A DNA stretch of 64,000 nucleotides. Origin: Rhodobacteraceae bacterium HLUCCA08. Its GTDB lineage: Bacteria; Pseudomonadota; Alphaproteobacteria; Rhodobacterales; Rhodobacteraceae. Both the position numbers and the translations under genes were made by a program. Within the stretch, counting starts at the first letter, position 1; every line of letters begins with the position of its first letter. The stretch lies in assembly GCA_001314655.1 (NCBI GenBank), contig LJSF01000007.1, positions 62,001 to 126,000 of the forward strand, read 5' to 3'. Under the pieces are notes generated by a model. The model searched no databases. It saw only the letters and a program-made list of their open reading frames with translations, and had not been told where the DNA came from. Shown here one piece after another: positions 1 to 7,370 of this stretch.

Positions 1-543
1 GTGAACCTGGGCGTGTTCCTGACCCGCACCGTCGGCCAGTGGCAGCTTCTGCCGCTGCTGGCGACCGAACGTTTCGCCGCCAGCCCGGGCCAGATCGGCC
101 TGGCGATCACGCTGTCGGCGGTCGGCACCCTTGCCGTGCTGCCGCTGACGGCGCGGTTGATCGAGCGGGTTCCGGGCGTGCCCGTCATCGCCGGATCGCT
201 GCTGGCCACGATCCTGTGCCTTGTGGCGATTGCGCTGGCGCCCTCGATGTCGATGCTGCTGGCGGCGATGGTGGCGATGGGCCTGGCGACCGGCGTCACC
301 GGCCCGGCCATCGCCGCCTACGCGGTCGAGATCTCGGACCCCGAACACCACGGCCCCGCCATGGGCGCGCTGCGTTTTGCCGGCGATCTGGGCTACCTCG
401 TCGGGCCGATTTCCTTCGGCTTCATCGTCGATGCGACGGATATCGGACAGGCCGGCGGCATGCTGCTGAACGCGGGCCTCGTCGGCGCCATGGTCGCTTT
501 GCTTGTCCTGACCCGTCGCCGCGCCCGGCACGGCTTTTCCTGA
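1..543 (+). CDS. MFS transporter, C-terminal part (5'-truncated by window edge)
   Basis: The reading frame is open from the first base and ends at a TGA at 541-543, so it is probably the last 180 residues of a longer protein. The product is almost entirely hydrophobic with about five to six membrane segments. A short basic tail (RRRARHGFS) follows the last helix, as in the C-terminal half of a 12-helix major facilitator. The glycine- and alanine-rich helix around residues 95-110 and the G-P motif near residue 133 fit MFS helices 10-11. It lies 36 bases upstream of the first amidohydrolase on the same strand, so it may import that pathway's substrate. The substrate cannot be read from this fragment. 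A GTG at position 1 could be a real start only by coincidence. Confidence 0.75.
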   Translation: MNLGVFLTRTVGQWQLLPLLATERFAASPGQIGLAITLSAVGTLAVLPLTARLIERVPGVPVIAGSLLATILCLVAIALAPSMSMLLAAMVAMGLATGVTGPAIAAYAVEISDPEHHGPAMGALRFAGDLGYLVGPISFGFIVDATDIGQAGGMLLNAGLVGAMVALLVLTRRRARHGFS

Positions 544-579
544 CCCACCCGACCGTCCACACCAACAAGGAGACACACC

Positions 580-1344
580 ATGACTGACCGCATCTGGGAC
601 CAATTCCTGACCGACCGCGACAAGGAGGTCTTCGCCGCCTCGGGCTTTGGCGCGATGGCCGATTGGGGCGAACGCCCTGCCCTGCTGATCATCGACGTGA
701 ACTATGCCTTCTGCGACGAGGAATCGATGCCGATCCTCGAGTCGATCAAGAAATGGCGCACCTCCTGCGGCGAAGTCGCCTGGGAGGCGATGCCGGTCCT
801 GCAACGCCTGATCGACACCTGCCGCGGCAAGGGCATCCCGGTGATCTACACCACCGGCATCCGCCGCCCCGACAATTGGGACAGCGGCAGCTGGACCTGG
901 AAGAACAAGCGCCGGCAGGAGGAACGCAAGCCGGTCCTCACCTCGGACGGGCGCGACGGCAACGAGATCGTGGACGCGATCGCCCCCGGCCCGCGCGACA
1001 TCGTCGTGCACAAGCAGAAACCCTCGGGCTTTGCCGGCACGCCGCTGCACAGCTACCTGCAGCTGCTGGGCTGCGACAGCGTGATCGTGACCGGCACCAC
1101 CACCTCGGGCTGCGTGCGGGCCACCGTGCTCGATGCCTTTTCGCTGAATTTCCGGGTGACGGTGGTCGAGGACGGCTGCTTTGACCGCGCCCAGGCAAGC
1201 CACGCGATCAACCTGTGCGACATGCATGCGAAATACGCCAACGTGATGCCCAGCGACGCGGTGATCGATCACCTCAACACGCTGTCGCAGGGCATGTTCG
1301 ACCTGCCCTCGGGCGCGGGGATGACCGCAACCGCGGCGGAGTGA
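580..1344 (+). CDS. Isochorismatase-fold cysteine amidohydrolase (N-carbamoylsarcosine amidase-like), paralog 1
   Basis: A 254-residue cytoplasmic hydrolase of the isochorismatase/cysteine-hydrolase superfamily, which typically cleaves amide or carbamoyl bonds. The family's D-K-C triad is visible: D39 in ALLIIDVNYAF, K145 in VVHKQKPSGFAGT and the nucleophile C178 in TTTSGCVRA. AAGGAG lies about 6 bases before the ATG. It is homologous to the product at 2484-3203 along the whole C-terminal half, including SGCVRA, VEDG/C and the D-x-H-x-KYA-x-VM segment. Context with a second such hydrolase, a molybdenum hydroxylase subunit and transporters suggests a step in breaking down a nitrogenous ring or amide compound. 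Maleamate amidohydrolase or N-carbamoylsarcosine amidase are comparable family members. The substrate is not determinable here. Confidence 0.85.
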   Translation: MTDRIWDQFLTDRDKEVFAASGFGAMADWGERPALLIIDVNYAFCDEESMPILESIKKWRTSCGEVAWEAMPVLQRLIDTCRGKGIPVIYTTGIRRPDNWDSGSWTWKNKRRQEERKPVLTSDGRDGNEIVDAIAPGPRDIVVHKQKPSGFAGTPLHSYLQLLGCDSVIVTGTTTSGCVRATVLDAFSLNFRVTVVEDGCFDRAQASHAINLCDMHAKYANVMPSDAVIDHLNTLSQGMFDLPSGAGMTATAAE

Positions 1345-1392
1345 GCGCCAGGGCCGCGACGCCCCCTCGCCGGGGCCGCCGCGGTCTGACAA

Positions 1393-1411
1393 GGTGATGG
1401 CATCCATCACC
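1393..1411. repeat. Perfect short inverted repeat GGTGATGG-CAT-CCATCACC
   Basis: Two 8-base arms (1393-1400 and 1404-1411) are separated by a 3-base CAT loop in the 86-base gap between amidohydrolase 1 and the small membrane protein gene starting at 1431. It could be an operator half-pair or an intercistronic RNA hairpin. No T-run follows, so it is not an intrinsic terminator. Confidence 0.5.
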
Positions 1412-1430
1412 GACCCAGGGGACCCCGGCC

Positions 1431-1964
1431 GTGACTTTTTCCAGATCCGACTATGTCTTTCTCGCGCTGGCGATTGGCGGCGGCGCGGCCTGTCTGCGGC
1501 AGGGCGGCCTGCCGCTTGTCGCCGCCGGGCTGGCCGAGGCCGGCTGGCTCTTGCTGATCGTGCTGCCGCAGCTCGCGGCGGGCCTGTTGCTGGGGGGGCT
1601 GATCTCGCGCCTTGTCGGGCGCGAGAAAGTCGCCGCCCTGCTGGGCACGAAATCAGGCATGAAGGGCCTGATGCTGGCCACGGCGGCCGGCACGATCACA
1701 CCCGGCGGGCCCTTCACCTCGTTTCCCATCGTCCATGCGCTCTGGGTCGCGGGGGCCGATGCGGGCGCCCTGATCGCCTATCTGACGGCCTGGGCGCTGA
1801 TCGGGTTGAACCGGCTGATCGTCTGGGAGCTGCCCTTGATGGGGGCCGAATTCGCGCTGGTGCGCACGCTGGTCTGCCTGCCGTTGCCGATCGTCGCCGG
1901 GCTGATCGCCCGGGCGCTGGTCCGCTCGCCTGTCCTTGCGCTCAGAAAGGCGCCCGCCGAATGA
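1431..1964 (+). CDS. Small permease-like membrane protein, paralog A
   Basis: A 177-residue integral membrane protein with about five hydrophobic segments. The GTG start follows AGGGGA at 9-base spacing. Its most striking feature is TPGGPFTSFPI in the middle, flanked by hydrophobic helices. The next gene's product has the matching LPGGPMTSFPI, so the two are paralogs, each about half the size of a usual permease. Their overlap is ATGA, implying coupled translation and probably a heterodimeric membrane complex. The nearest family I can suggest is the DUF318/YraQ-like predicted permeases, but this is tentative. Being sandwiched between two amidohydrolases and a molybdenum hydroxylase suggests movement of a pathway substrate or product. 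Confidence 0.7.
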   Translation: MTFSRSDYVFLALAIGGGAACLRQGGLPLVAAGLAEAGWLLLIVLPQLAAGLLLGGLISRLVGREKVAALLGTKSGMKGLMLATAAGTITPGGPFTSFPIVHALWVAGADAGALIAYLTAWALIGLNRLIVWELPLMGAEFALVRTLVCLPLPIVAGLIARALVRSPVLALRKAPAE

Positions 1965-2461
1965 TCGCCGCGGCCATCACCATATGGAGCATCGTCGCCA
2001 CGCTGGCGCTGGTCGTGTTCCGCCGTCAGGGCCGATCCGGCCTAGCCGCCGCCGGCACCGCGGCAATCGACCAGGGCCGCGCGCTGATGATCCGCCTGCC
2101 GCTGGCGTTGCTGGCGGCCAGCTTTCTCATGCAGGTGCTGCCGGTCGATGCGCTGGTCGGCGTGATCGGGCCGCAATCCGGACTGGCCGGCATCGCCGTC
2201 GCCGCGCTGATCGGCGGGATCCTTCCGGGCGGGCCGATGACCTCGTTTCCGATCGCGCTGGTGATCCTGCAGGGCGGCGCCGGCCTGCCGCAGATCGTGG
2301 CGCTGATCACCGGCTGGTCGGTCTTTGCGCTGCACCGGGTGCTGGCCTACGAGGCGCCGATCATGGGCTGGCGTTTCGTCGCGCTGCGCCTGGCCGCCAG
2401 CCTTGTGCTGCCGCTGGCCGCGGGCCTGATGGCCCAGGCCCTGCTTCCCCTTGTTCCCTGA
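1961..2461 (+). CDS. Small permease-like membrane protein, paralog B
   Basis: A 166-residue hydrophobic protein whose ATG overlaps the stop of paralog A (ATGA, 1961-1964). It carries LPGGPMTSFPI in the same relative place as TPGGPFTSFPI in paralog A. Both products also share a later ALxxxxLVWE/LAYEAPxMG-like segment. The predicted topology is about five membrane spans. The first 12 residues could be extended upstream in frame, but the overlap-coupled ATG is the natural start. It may form a heteromeric channel or carrier with paralog A. The alternative that the two genes are one gene split by a frameshift is unlikely, because each half has its own start and the halves are homologous rather than sequential. 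Confidence 0.7.
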   Translation: MIAAAITIWSIVATLALVVFRRQGRSGLAAAGTAAIDQGRALMIRLPLALLAASFLMQVLPVDALVGVIGPQSGLAGIAVAALIGGILPGGPMTSFPIALVILQGGAGLPQIVALITGWSVFALHRVLAYEAPIMGWRFVALRLAASLVLPLAAGLMAQALLPLVP

Positions 2462-2483
2462 CACCAACCCCAAGGAGCCTGCC

Positions 2484-3203
2484 ATGACACCCGACCGTTT
2501 CGAAGACCACGCCTGGAAGGACATCGTCCCCGACGACCTGCTGAAGATCTACGAACCCTACCGGCGCGAGACCGTGGTCGGGCCGAACCCGGCGCTGCTG
2601 TTGATCGACCTTTACAACCTGGCCTACCAGGGCGGGCCGAAACCGCCGCAGGAGCTTCAGGACAGCTACCCCTCGAGCTGCGGGATCCACGCCCATCGGG
2701 CGATCGACCCCACGAAACGCCTGATCGCCGCAGCCCGGGCGGCCGGCATCCCGATCATCTATTGTTTCGGCGACACGGCCCCGCAGGGCGCCCCCCGCCG
2801 GGTTGGCGCGACCCATCGAAAAGGGGTGAAGCGTGACCCGAAAGACTTTGAAATATATCATGAATTCACCCCGGAGCCGGGTGACATCCTGATCCCCAAA
2901 CAGCGCGCCAGCATCTTTGCGGGCACACCGCTGGTCTCGCATCTCAACATCCTCGGCGTGAACAGCGTGATCGTCTGCGGCGAAAGCACGTCGGGCTGCG
3001 TGCGGGCCAGCTGTGTCGATGCCTATTCGACCGGATTGCATGTCTCTCTGGTCGAAGACTGCACCTACGACCGGCACGAGATGATCCACAAGATGAACCT
3101 GTTCGACCTGCACCACAAATACGCCGATGTCATGGCGGTCGAAGAGGTGGTGGCGCATCTGTCCGATCTTGCCGCCAGCCGGGCCGCCGCGCAATGTGCC
3201 TGA
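2484..3203 (+). CDS. Isochorismatase-fold cysteine amidohydrolase, paralog 2
   Basis: A 239-residue hydrolase; CAAGGAGCCTGCC precedes the chosen ATG, so an upstream in-frame start at 2451 is rejected. The triad is D42 in ALLLIDLYNLAY, K139 in IPKQRASIFAGT and C172 in STSGCVRAS. It is clearly related to paralog 1 (580-1344), but its N-terminal third differs, including an insert around residues 50-75 that could shape the substrate pocket. Its last ten bases overlap the start of the molybdenum hydroxylase gene, so the two are probably translationally coupled. Two consecutive amide hydrolyses, for example ring opening followed by deamination, would be a reasonable reading. No specific substrate is visible. 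Confidence 0.85.
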   Translation: MTPDRFEDHAWKDIVPDDLLKIYEPYRRETVVGPNPALLLIDLYNLAYQGGPKPPQELQDSYPSSCGIHAHRAIDPTKRLIAAARAAGIPIIYCFGDTAPQGAPRRVGATHRKGVKRDPKDFEIYHEFTPEPGDILIPKQRASIFAGTPLVSHLNILGVNSVIVCGESTSGCVRASCVDAYSTGLHVSLVEDCTYDRHEMIHKMNLFDLHHKYADVMAVEEVVAHLSDLAASRAAAQCA

Positions 3204-5482
3204 TCGGCCGCGCCATCCCCCGGGCCGAGGACGTGGCCCTTCTGACCGGGCGCGGCCGCTTCACGGACGACGCGACACCCGATGGCGCGGCGCATCTGGT
3301 CTTCCTGCGCGCGACCGCCGCGGCCGGGCGGATCACCGCGCTGGACACCGCCGCCGCGGCCGCGATGCCGGGCGTGCTGGCGGTGATCGACGCCGCCGCG
3401 CTGCGGGCGGCCGGGATCGCGCCCTTCGCCCCGCCGCGCGTGCCGCCGCAGCTTGCGCGCGGCGCGGTCCGCGCGGCGCCCTTTCCGGCGCTGGCCGACG
3501 GTCGGATCGGCCATGTCGGTCAGCCGATCCTCGCCATCGTGGCCGAGACCGAGACCCAGGCCCTCGACGCACTCGAGGCGGTCGCGATCGAGATCGCCGA
3601 CCGGCCCGCCGTCGCCGATATGGCGGCCGCGCTGACCGGCCCCGCTGTCTGGCCGATCGCCCCCGACAACCGGCTTTTCCGGGTCGAGATGGGCGATGCC
3701 GCAGCGGTCGAGGCGGCGATGACGGGGGCCGCGCATCGGGTCACCCGGCGGCTGCGGATCAGCCGCGTGACGGCCGCCCCGATGGAGCCGCGCGGCGCGA
3801 TCGGCCAGTGGGATGCCGCGGCCCGGCGCTATACGCTGATCACCGGCACACAGGCCAGCCACCGCCTGGCCGAGGGGGTCGCGGCGCTCATGGGGGTGGC
3901 GTCCGACCGGCTCCGGGTGGTTTCGGGCGATTGCGGCGGCTCTTTCGGGATGCGCAACGGGGCCCTGCCGGAATATGCCCCGATCCTGCTTGCCGCGCGG
4001 CTGACCGGCCGGCCGGTGCGCTGGATCGAAAGCCGCTCCGAAGCCTTTCTGGCCGATCCGCAGGCCCGCGAACAGGTGGTGGAGGCGACGCTGGCGCTGG
4101 ATGCCGGGGGCCGGTTCCTGGCCCTGTCGGTCGGGATCGCCGCGGGGATCGGCGCCTTCGCCCTGCCCGGCTCGCTGATGCCGAGCTTCAACAACCTTCC
4201 CTCTCTGGCCGGCGTCTACCGCCTGCCCGCGATCCATGCGACGGTCGAGGGGGTGCACCTGAACACCCAGACCACCGCCGCCTATCGCGGCGCCGGACGC
4301 CCCGAGGCGGCCCATGTCATCGAACGGATGATCGACCTTGCCGCCCGCGCAACCGGGATCGACCGGGTGGCCCTGCGCCGCCGGAACATGCTGTCCCCGG
4401 GCGATCTGCCCTATCGCAACGCCCTGGGCTTTACCTATGACAGCGGCGATTTTCCGGCCGTGCTGGACCGTGCCCTGACGACCGCCGACTGGGCCGGCTT
4501 CGCCGGGCGCCGGGCCGATGCCGCGGCACGGGGGCGGTTGCGGGGCATCGGCCTGGCGGCCTGTATCGAGATCGCCGGCGGCCCGCCCTCGGGTCCGATG
4601 CCCGAATACGCCGCCGCGACCCTTGGCCCGAACTTCTGCACCCTGCGGCTGGGGACCGGCGATGCCGGCCAGGGCCACGCCACGGCCTTTGCCCAGATCG
4701 CGGCGGACCGGCTGGGCCTGCCGATCGACCGCATCCGGGTGACGACCGGCGATACCGACCTGGTGCCCCGGGGCACCGGCAGCTTCGGGTCGCGCAGTAT
4801 CGGCGCGGCCGGATCCGCGCTGGCACGGGTCTGTGACGACCTGATCGCGCAATTGCTGCCCGATGCGGCCCGGCATATCGACGCGCCCGAGGCCGATCTG
4901 CGGTTCGCGCAGGGCACCTTCGGTCTGCCCGGCACCAATCGCGCGGTCACCCTGGCGGCTTTGCTGGCGACCGAAACCCCGACCGTCAGCAGCGCGCTCT
5001 GGGCGGCGACCCGCGGCCCGAGCTATCCCAACGGCTGCCATGTCGCCGAGGTCGAGATCGACCCCGAGACCGGGGCCCTGACGCTGTGCCGGTATCTGGC
5101 CGTCGAGGATATCGGGCGCGTCATCAATCCGGCCCTGGCCGCGGGGCAGTTGCATGGCGGCATCGCCCAGGGCGTGGGCCAGGCGCTGATGGAGGCGATC
5201 CGCTACGCGCCGGACAACGCCCAGCCGCTTACCGGCAGTTTCATGGATTACGCCCTGCCGCGCGCTGCCGACCTGCCGTTCTTCGATCTGGAAACCCTGC
5301 CGGTCGAAACCGGCGCGAACCTGCTGGGCACCAAGGGCGTGGGCGAAGCCGGGACCGTCGGCGCCCTTCCGGTGCTGGCATCGGCGATCGCAGATGCCCT
5401 GGCGCCTTTCGGCATCGACCATGTCGACATGCCGGCGACGCCTGCCGCCATCTGGGAGGCGATCCGCAGCGCCCGCGCCTGA
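3194..5482 (+). CDS. Xanthine dehydrogenase/aldehyde oxidase family molybdopterin-binding subunit (form II, CoxL-like)
   Basis: A 762-residue large subunit of a molybdenum hydroxylase, the usual length of the family. The N-terminal GRAIPRAEDVALLTGRGRFTDD matches the aldehyde oxidase a/b hammerhead domain (residues 1-120), followed by the molybdenum-binding domains. The active-site loop is AYRGAGR at 363-369, the form-II signature; form I CO dehydrogenases carry a Cys loop (AYxCSFR). The catalytic base is E718 in GVGEAGT. Such enzymes hydroxylate aldehydes, N-heterocycles or similar substrates, with water as the oxygen donor, and need MCD cofactor plus 2Fe-2S and FAD subunits. Neither of those subunits is encoded downstream; they may lie upstream of the window. 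The gene overlaps amidohydrolase 2 and ends four bases from the convergent regulator gene. Confidence 0.9.
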   Translation: MCLIGRAIPRAEDVALLTGRGRFTDDATPDGAAHLVFLRATAAAGRITALDTAAAAAMPGVLAVIDAAALRAAGIAPFAPPRVPPQLARGAVRAAPFPALADGRIGHVGQPILAIVAETETQALDALEAVAIEIADRPAVADMAAALTGPAVWPIAPDNRLFRVEMGDAAAVEAAMTGAAHRVTRRLRISRVTAAPMEPRGAIGQWDAAARRYTLITGTQASHRLAEGVAALMGVASDRLRVVSGDCGGSFGMRNGALPEYAPILLAARLTGRPVRWIESRSEAFLADPQAREQVVEATLALDAGGRFLALSVGIAAGIGAFALPGSLMPSFNNLPSLAGVYRLPAIHATVEGVHLNTQTTAAYRGAGRPEAAHVIERMIDLAARATGIDRVALRRRNMLSPGDLPYRNALGFTYDSGDFPAVLDRALTTADWAGFAGRRADAAARGRLRGIGLAACIEIAGGPPSGPMPEYAAATLGPNFCTLRLGTGDAGQGHATAFAQIAADRLGLPIDRIRVTTGDTDLVPRGTGSFGSRSIGAAGSALARVCDDLIAQLLPDAARHIDAPEADLRFAQGTFGLPGTNRAVTLAALLATETPTVSSALWAATRGPSYPNGCHVAEVEIDPETGALTLCRYLAVEDIGRVINPALAAGQLHGGIAQGVGQALMEAIRYAPDNAQPLTGSFMDYALPRAADLPFFDLETLPVETGANLLGTKGVGEAGTVGALPVLASAIADALAPFGIDHVDMPATPAAIWEAIRSARA

Positions 5483-5486
5483 CAGG

Positions 5487-6095
5487 TCACATCGTCGGCG
5501 GCGTGTTCACCCAAAGCGCGCGCACCACCTCGGTCCCGGTATTGGCATAGCGGTGATCGAGCATCGACGAAAAGAAGATCCCGCCGCCGGCGGCCACCGG
5601 ATAGCTGTGATCTTTGACGATGACGTCGAGCGTGCCGTCGAGCACGAAGATGAATTCTTCGCCCTCATGTTGCAGGAATCGCGGCTGTTCGGCCCCCGGC
5701 GCGAGGTGCAGCAGGTTCACCTGCAGCAGCCCCTGCTTGTCGAAGGGCAGGACACGGTCGAACCAGACAAGGCGGTTTTCCTCGCCGTCCTGGGCCGGAC
5801 GTTCGACGAACCGTTCTGCCGGAAACACCGTCACCGGATCGGCGCCATCATCCTGCGGCCCGACGATCAACAGGTCGGGAACCGTGGTGTCCAGCGCCTC
5901 GGCCAAGCGGTGCAACATGGCCAGTGACGGCGACAGGCGGCTGTTCTCGAGCTTGGAAACCATGCTTTCGGAACAATCCACGATCTCGGCCAATTGACGC
6001 AGCGTGTAGCCTTTCATCAGGCGGGCATGGCGGATCCGGCGTCCGTGATGCGAAATCCGACGTTCGGCGCGCTTTGCTCCGCGTGGCTGCTTCAT
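5487..6095 (-). CDS. XRE-family transcriptional regulator with C-terminal cupin domain
   Basis: A 202-residue regulator. Residues about 15-75 form an XRE helix-turn-helix (RHARLMKGYTLRQLAEIVDC then SESMVSKLENSRLSPS). Residues about 110-195 are a cupin fold with H-x-GEE (LQHEGEEFIFVLDG) and a late DHRY. A basic N-terminal leader (KQPRGAKRAERR) precedes the HTH. GGAGACCC lies upstream of the ATG. The cupin probably senses a small molecule of the pathway on the opposite strand, and convergence with the molybdenum hydroxylase gene (4-base gap) supports local control. Regulators of this architecture commonly control amine, amino-acid or aromatic catabolism. The ligand is unknown. Confidence 0.85.
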   Translation of the reverse strand: MKQPRGAKRAERRISHHGRRIRHARLMKGYTLRQLAEIVDCSESMVSKLENSRLSPSLAMLHRLAEALDTTVPDLLIVGPQDDGADPVTVFPAERFVERPAQDGEENRLVWFDRVLPFDKQGLLQVNLLHLAPGAEQPRFLQHEGEEFIFVLDGTLDVIVKDHSYPVAAGGGIFFSSMLDHRYANTGTEVVRALWVNTPPTM

Positions 6096-6236
6096 GGGTC
6101 TCCGATCCTGCGCGTGGTTCTTGCCAGAAACCGGCAGATACGGGGCAGCGCAGTCAAAATCAAGTGCGTTGACCGCGCATCAAGGAAAATTCGCGCTCTT
6201 GTCGCAGCGTCACCAAGGGGCGCGCGGCCGCCCGGC

Positions 6237-7370
6237 TCAGGCCTGGGCGAGGATCCCGTCTAGCGCCGCATCCCCAAGCGGGACGGGATTGCCGGCAAAC
6301 GACGACGACCCCCGCGCATCGGCCGCCAGGCGCGGATGATCGGCCGGCGCGATCCCCAGATCGACCAGCCGCCCCAGTCCGTGGTCCCGGGCCCAATGCA
6401 CCAGCCCGTCCGGATCCCCGAAGCGGGCGCCGATGCACTCGGCCACCCAATCCAGACGCGCCCGCGCGTCGCTGTGCGCCGGCGCGGCGGCACGGTTGGC
6501 CTTCAGCACCGGCACAAGAAGCATGCCGCAAATCGCGCCATGTGCGGCCCCGGTCCGTCCGCCGATCACCCCGGCCAGCCCGTGCACCGCGCCAAGGCCC
6601 GCATTGGCCAGCGCGATGCCCCCGGCAAGGCTGGTCAGCGCCATGTCGTCCCAGGCGGCGTCATCGGCCGCCTCGATCAGCCGTTTCAGGGCGGCCAGCC
6701 CCCGCGGAATGGCATCGCGGCACAGCGCATCCGTGAGCGGGGTCGCGCGCCGGCCGACGAAAGGCTCGATGACCTGGGTCACCGCGTCGAGCCCCGATGC
6801 GAGCACGACATGGCGCGGGCAGGAGCGCGCAAGCTCGGGATCGACGATGGCCAGTGCCGGACAGAGGCGCGGGTCGCGCAGGCTGACCTTGCGGGCGGCT
6901 TCGGGCACCTGCAGCACCGCGTTGCGGGTGACCTCTGCCCCGGTTCCGGCGGTGGTCGGGATCGCGACGACCGGCAGCGGTGCGGCGTCCAGCGGCTTGC
7001 CGTCGCCCACCACCTCGAGATACCGCAGCGGGCCGTGCGGCGCGGGCACCAATGCGGCAAGCGCCTTGCCATGGTCGATCACCGCGCCGCCGCCGATGGC
7101 GATGACGAGGTGCGGCGCGAATGGCCGGGCCGTTTCGCAATCGGCCTGGATCGTGGCAAGATCCGGCTCTCCGCGGGCGATGATCTCGACGACATCGGCG
7201 CCCCGCCGGCGCAGGGTCTGCACCAGATCGTCGGCCGCCGCGACCGAGGCGCTGCGCACCGCCAGGATGCGCCGCGCCCGCGCCAGCGCGAACGGCGCGG
7301 CCTCGGCAAGGGTGCCGCGCCCGAAGCGGATGGCGCCCGCGGTGGCAAAGCCGAAGGGCGCGATCGTCAT
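6237..7370 (-). CDS. Iron-containing alcohol dehydrogenase / maleylacetate reductase-like protein at the end of the glycerol operon
   Basis: A 377-residue group III (iron-type) alcohol dehydrogenase. The nucleotide-binding [11 protein letters not shown] is at 93-103. Metal-site positions are D195 (LDAVTQVIE), Q199, H263 (AVHGLAG) and H277 (AAHGAICG). Q199 stands where classical members have a second ligand histidine, a substitution that occurs in some subfamilies. The ATG overlaps the glpK stop (ATGA), so it is cotranslated with glycerol kinase. It could oxidise glycerol, dihydroxyacetone-type or aldehyde substrates with NAD(P). Its exact reaction is not evident, and maleylacetate reductase-like enzymes share the fold. 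A much longer in-frame reading upstream is antisense-type read-through of glpK and is not real. Confidence 0.82.
   Translation of the reverse strand: MTIAPFGFATAGAIRFGRGTLAEAAPFALARARRILAVRSASVAAADDLVQTLRRRGADVVEIIARGEPDLATIQADCETARPFAPHLVIAIGGGAVIDHGKALAALVPAPHGPLRYLEVVGDGKPLDAAPLPVVAIPTTAGTGAEVTRNAVLQVPEAARKVSLRDPRLCPALAIVDPELARSCPRHVVLASGLDAVTQVIEPFVGRRATPLTDALCRDAIPRGLAALKRLIEAADDAAWDDMALTSLAGGIALANAGLGAVHGLAGVIGGRTGAAHGAICGMLLVPVLKANRAAAPAHSDARARLDWVAECIGARFGDPDGLVHWARDHGLGRLVDLGIAPADHPRLAADARGSSSFAGNPVPLGDAALDGILAQA

Noticed and set aside
1431-2461. The two half-permeases as one gene broken by a frameshift
   Set aside because: Both halves carry the same central motif, so they are paralogs rather than consecutive parts, and the second has its own ATGA-coupled start.
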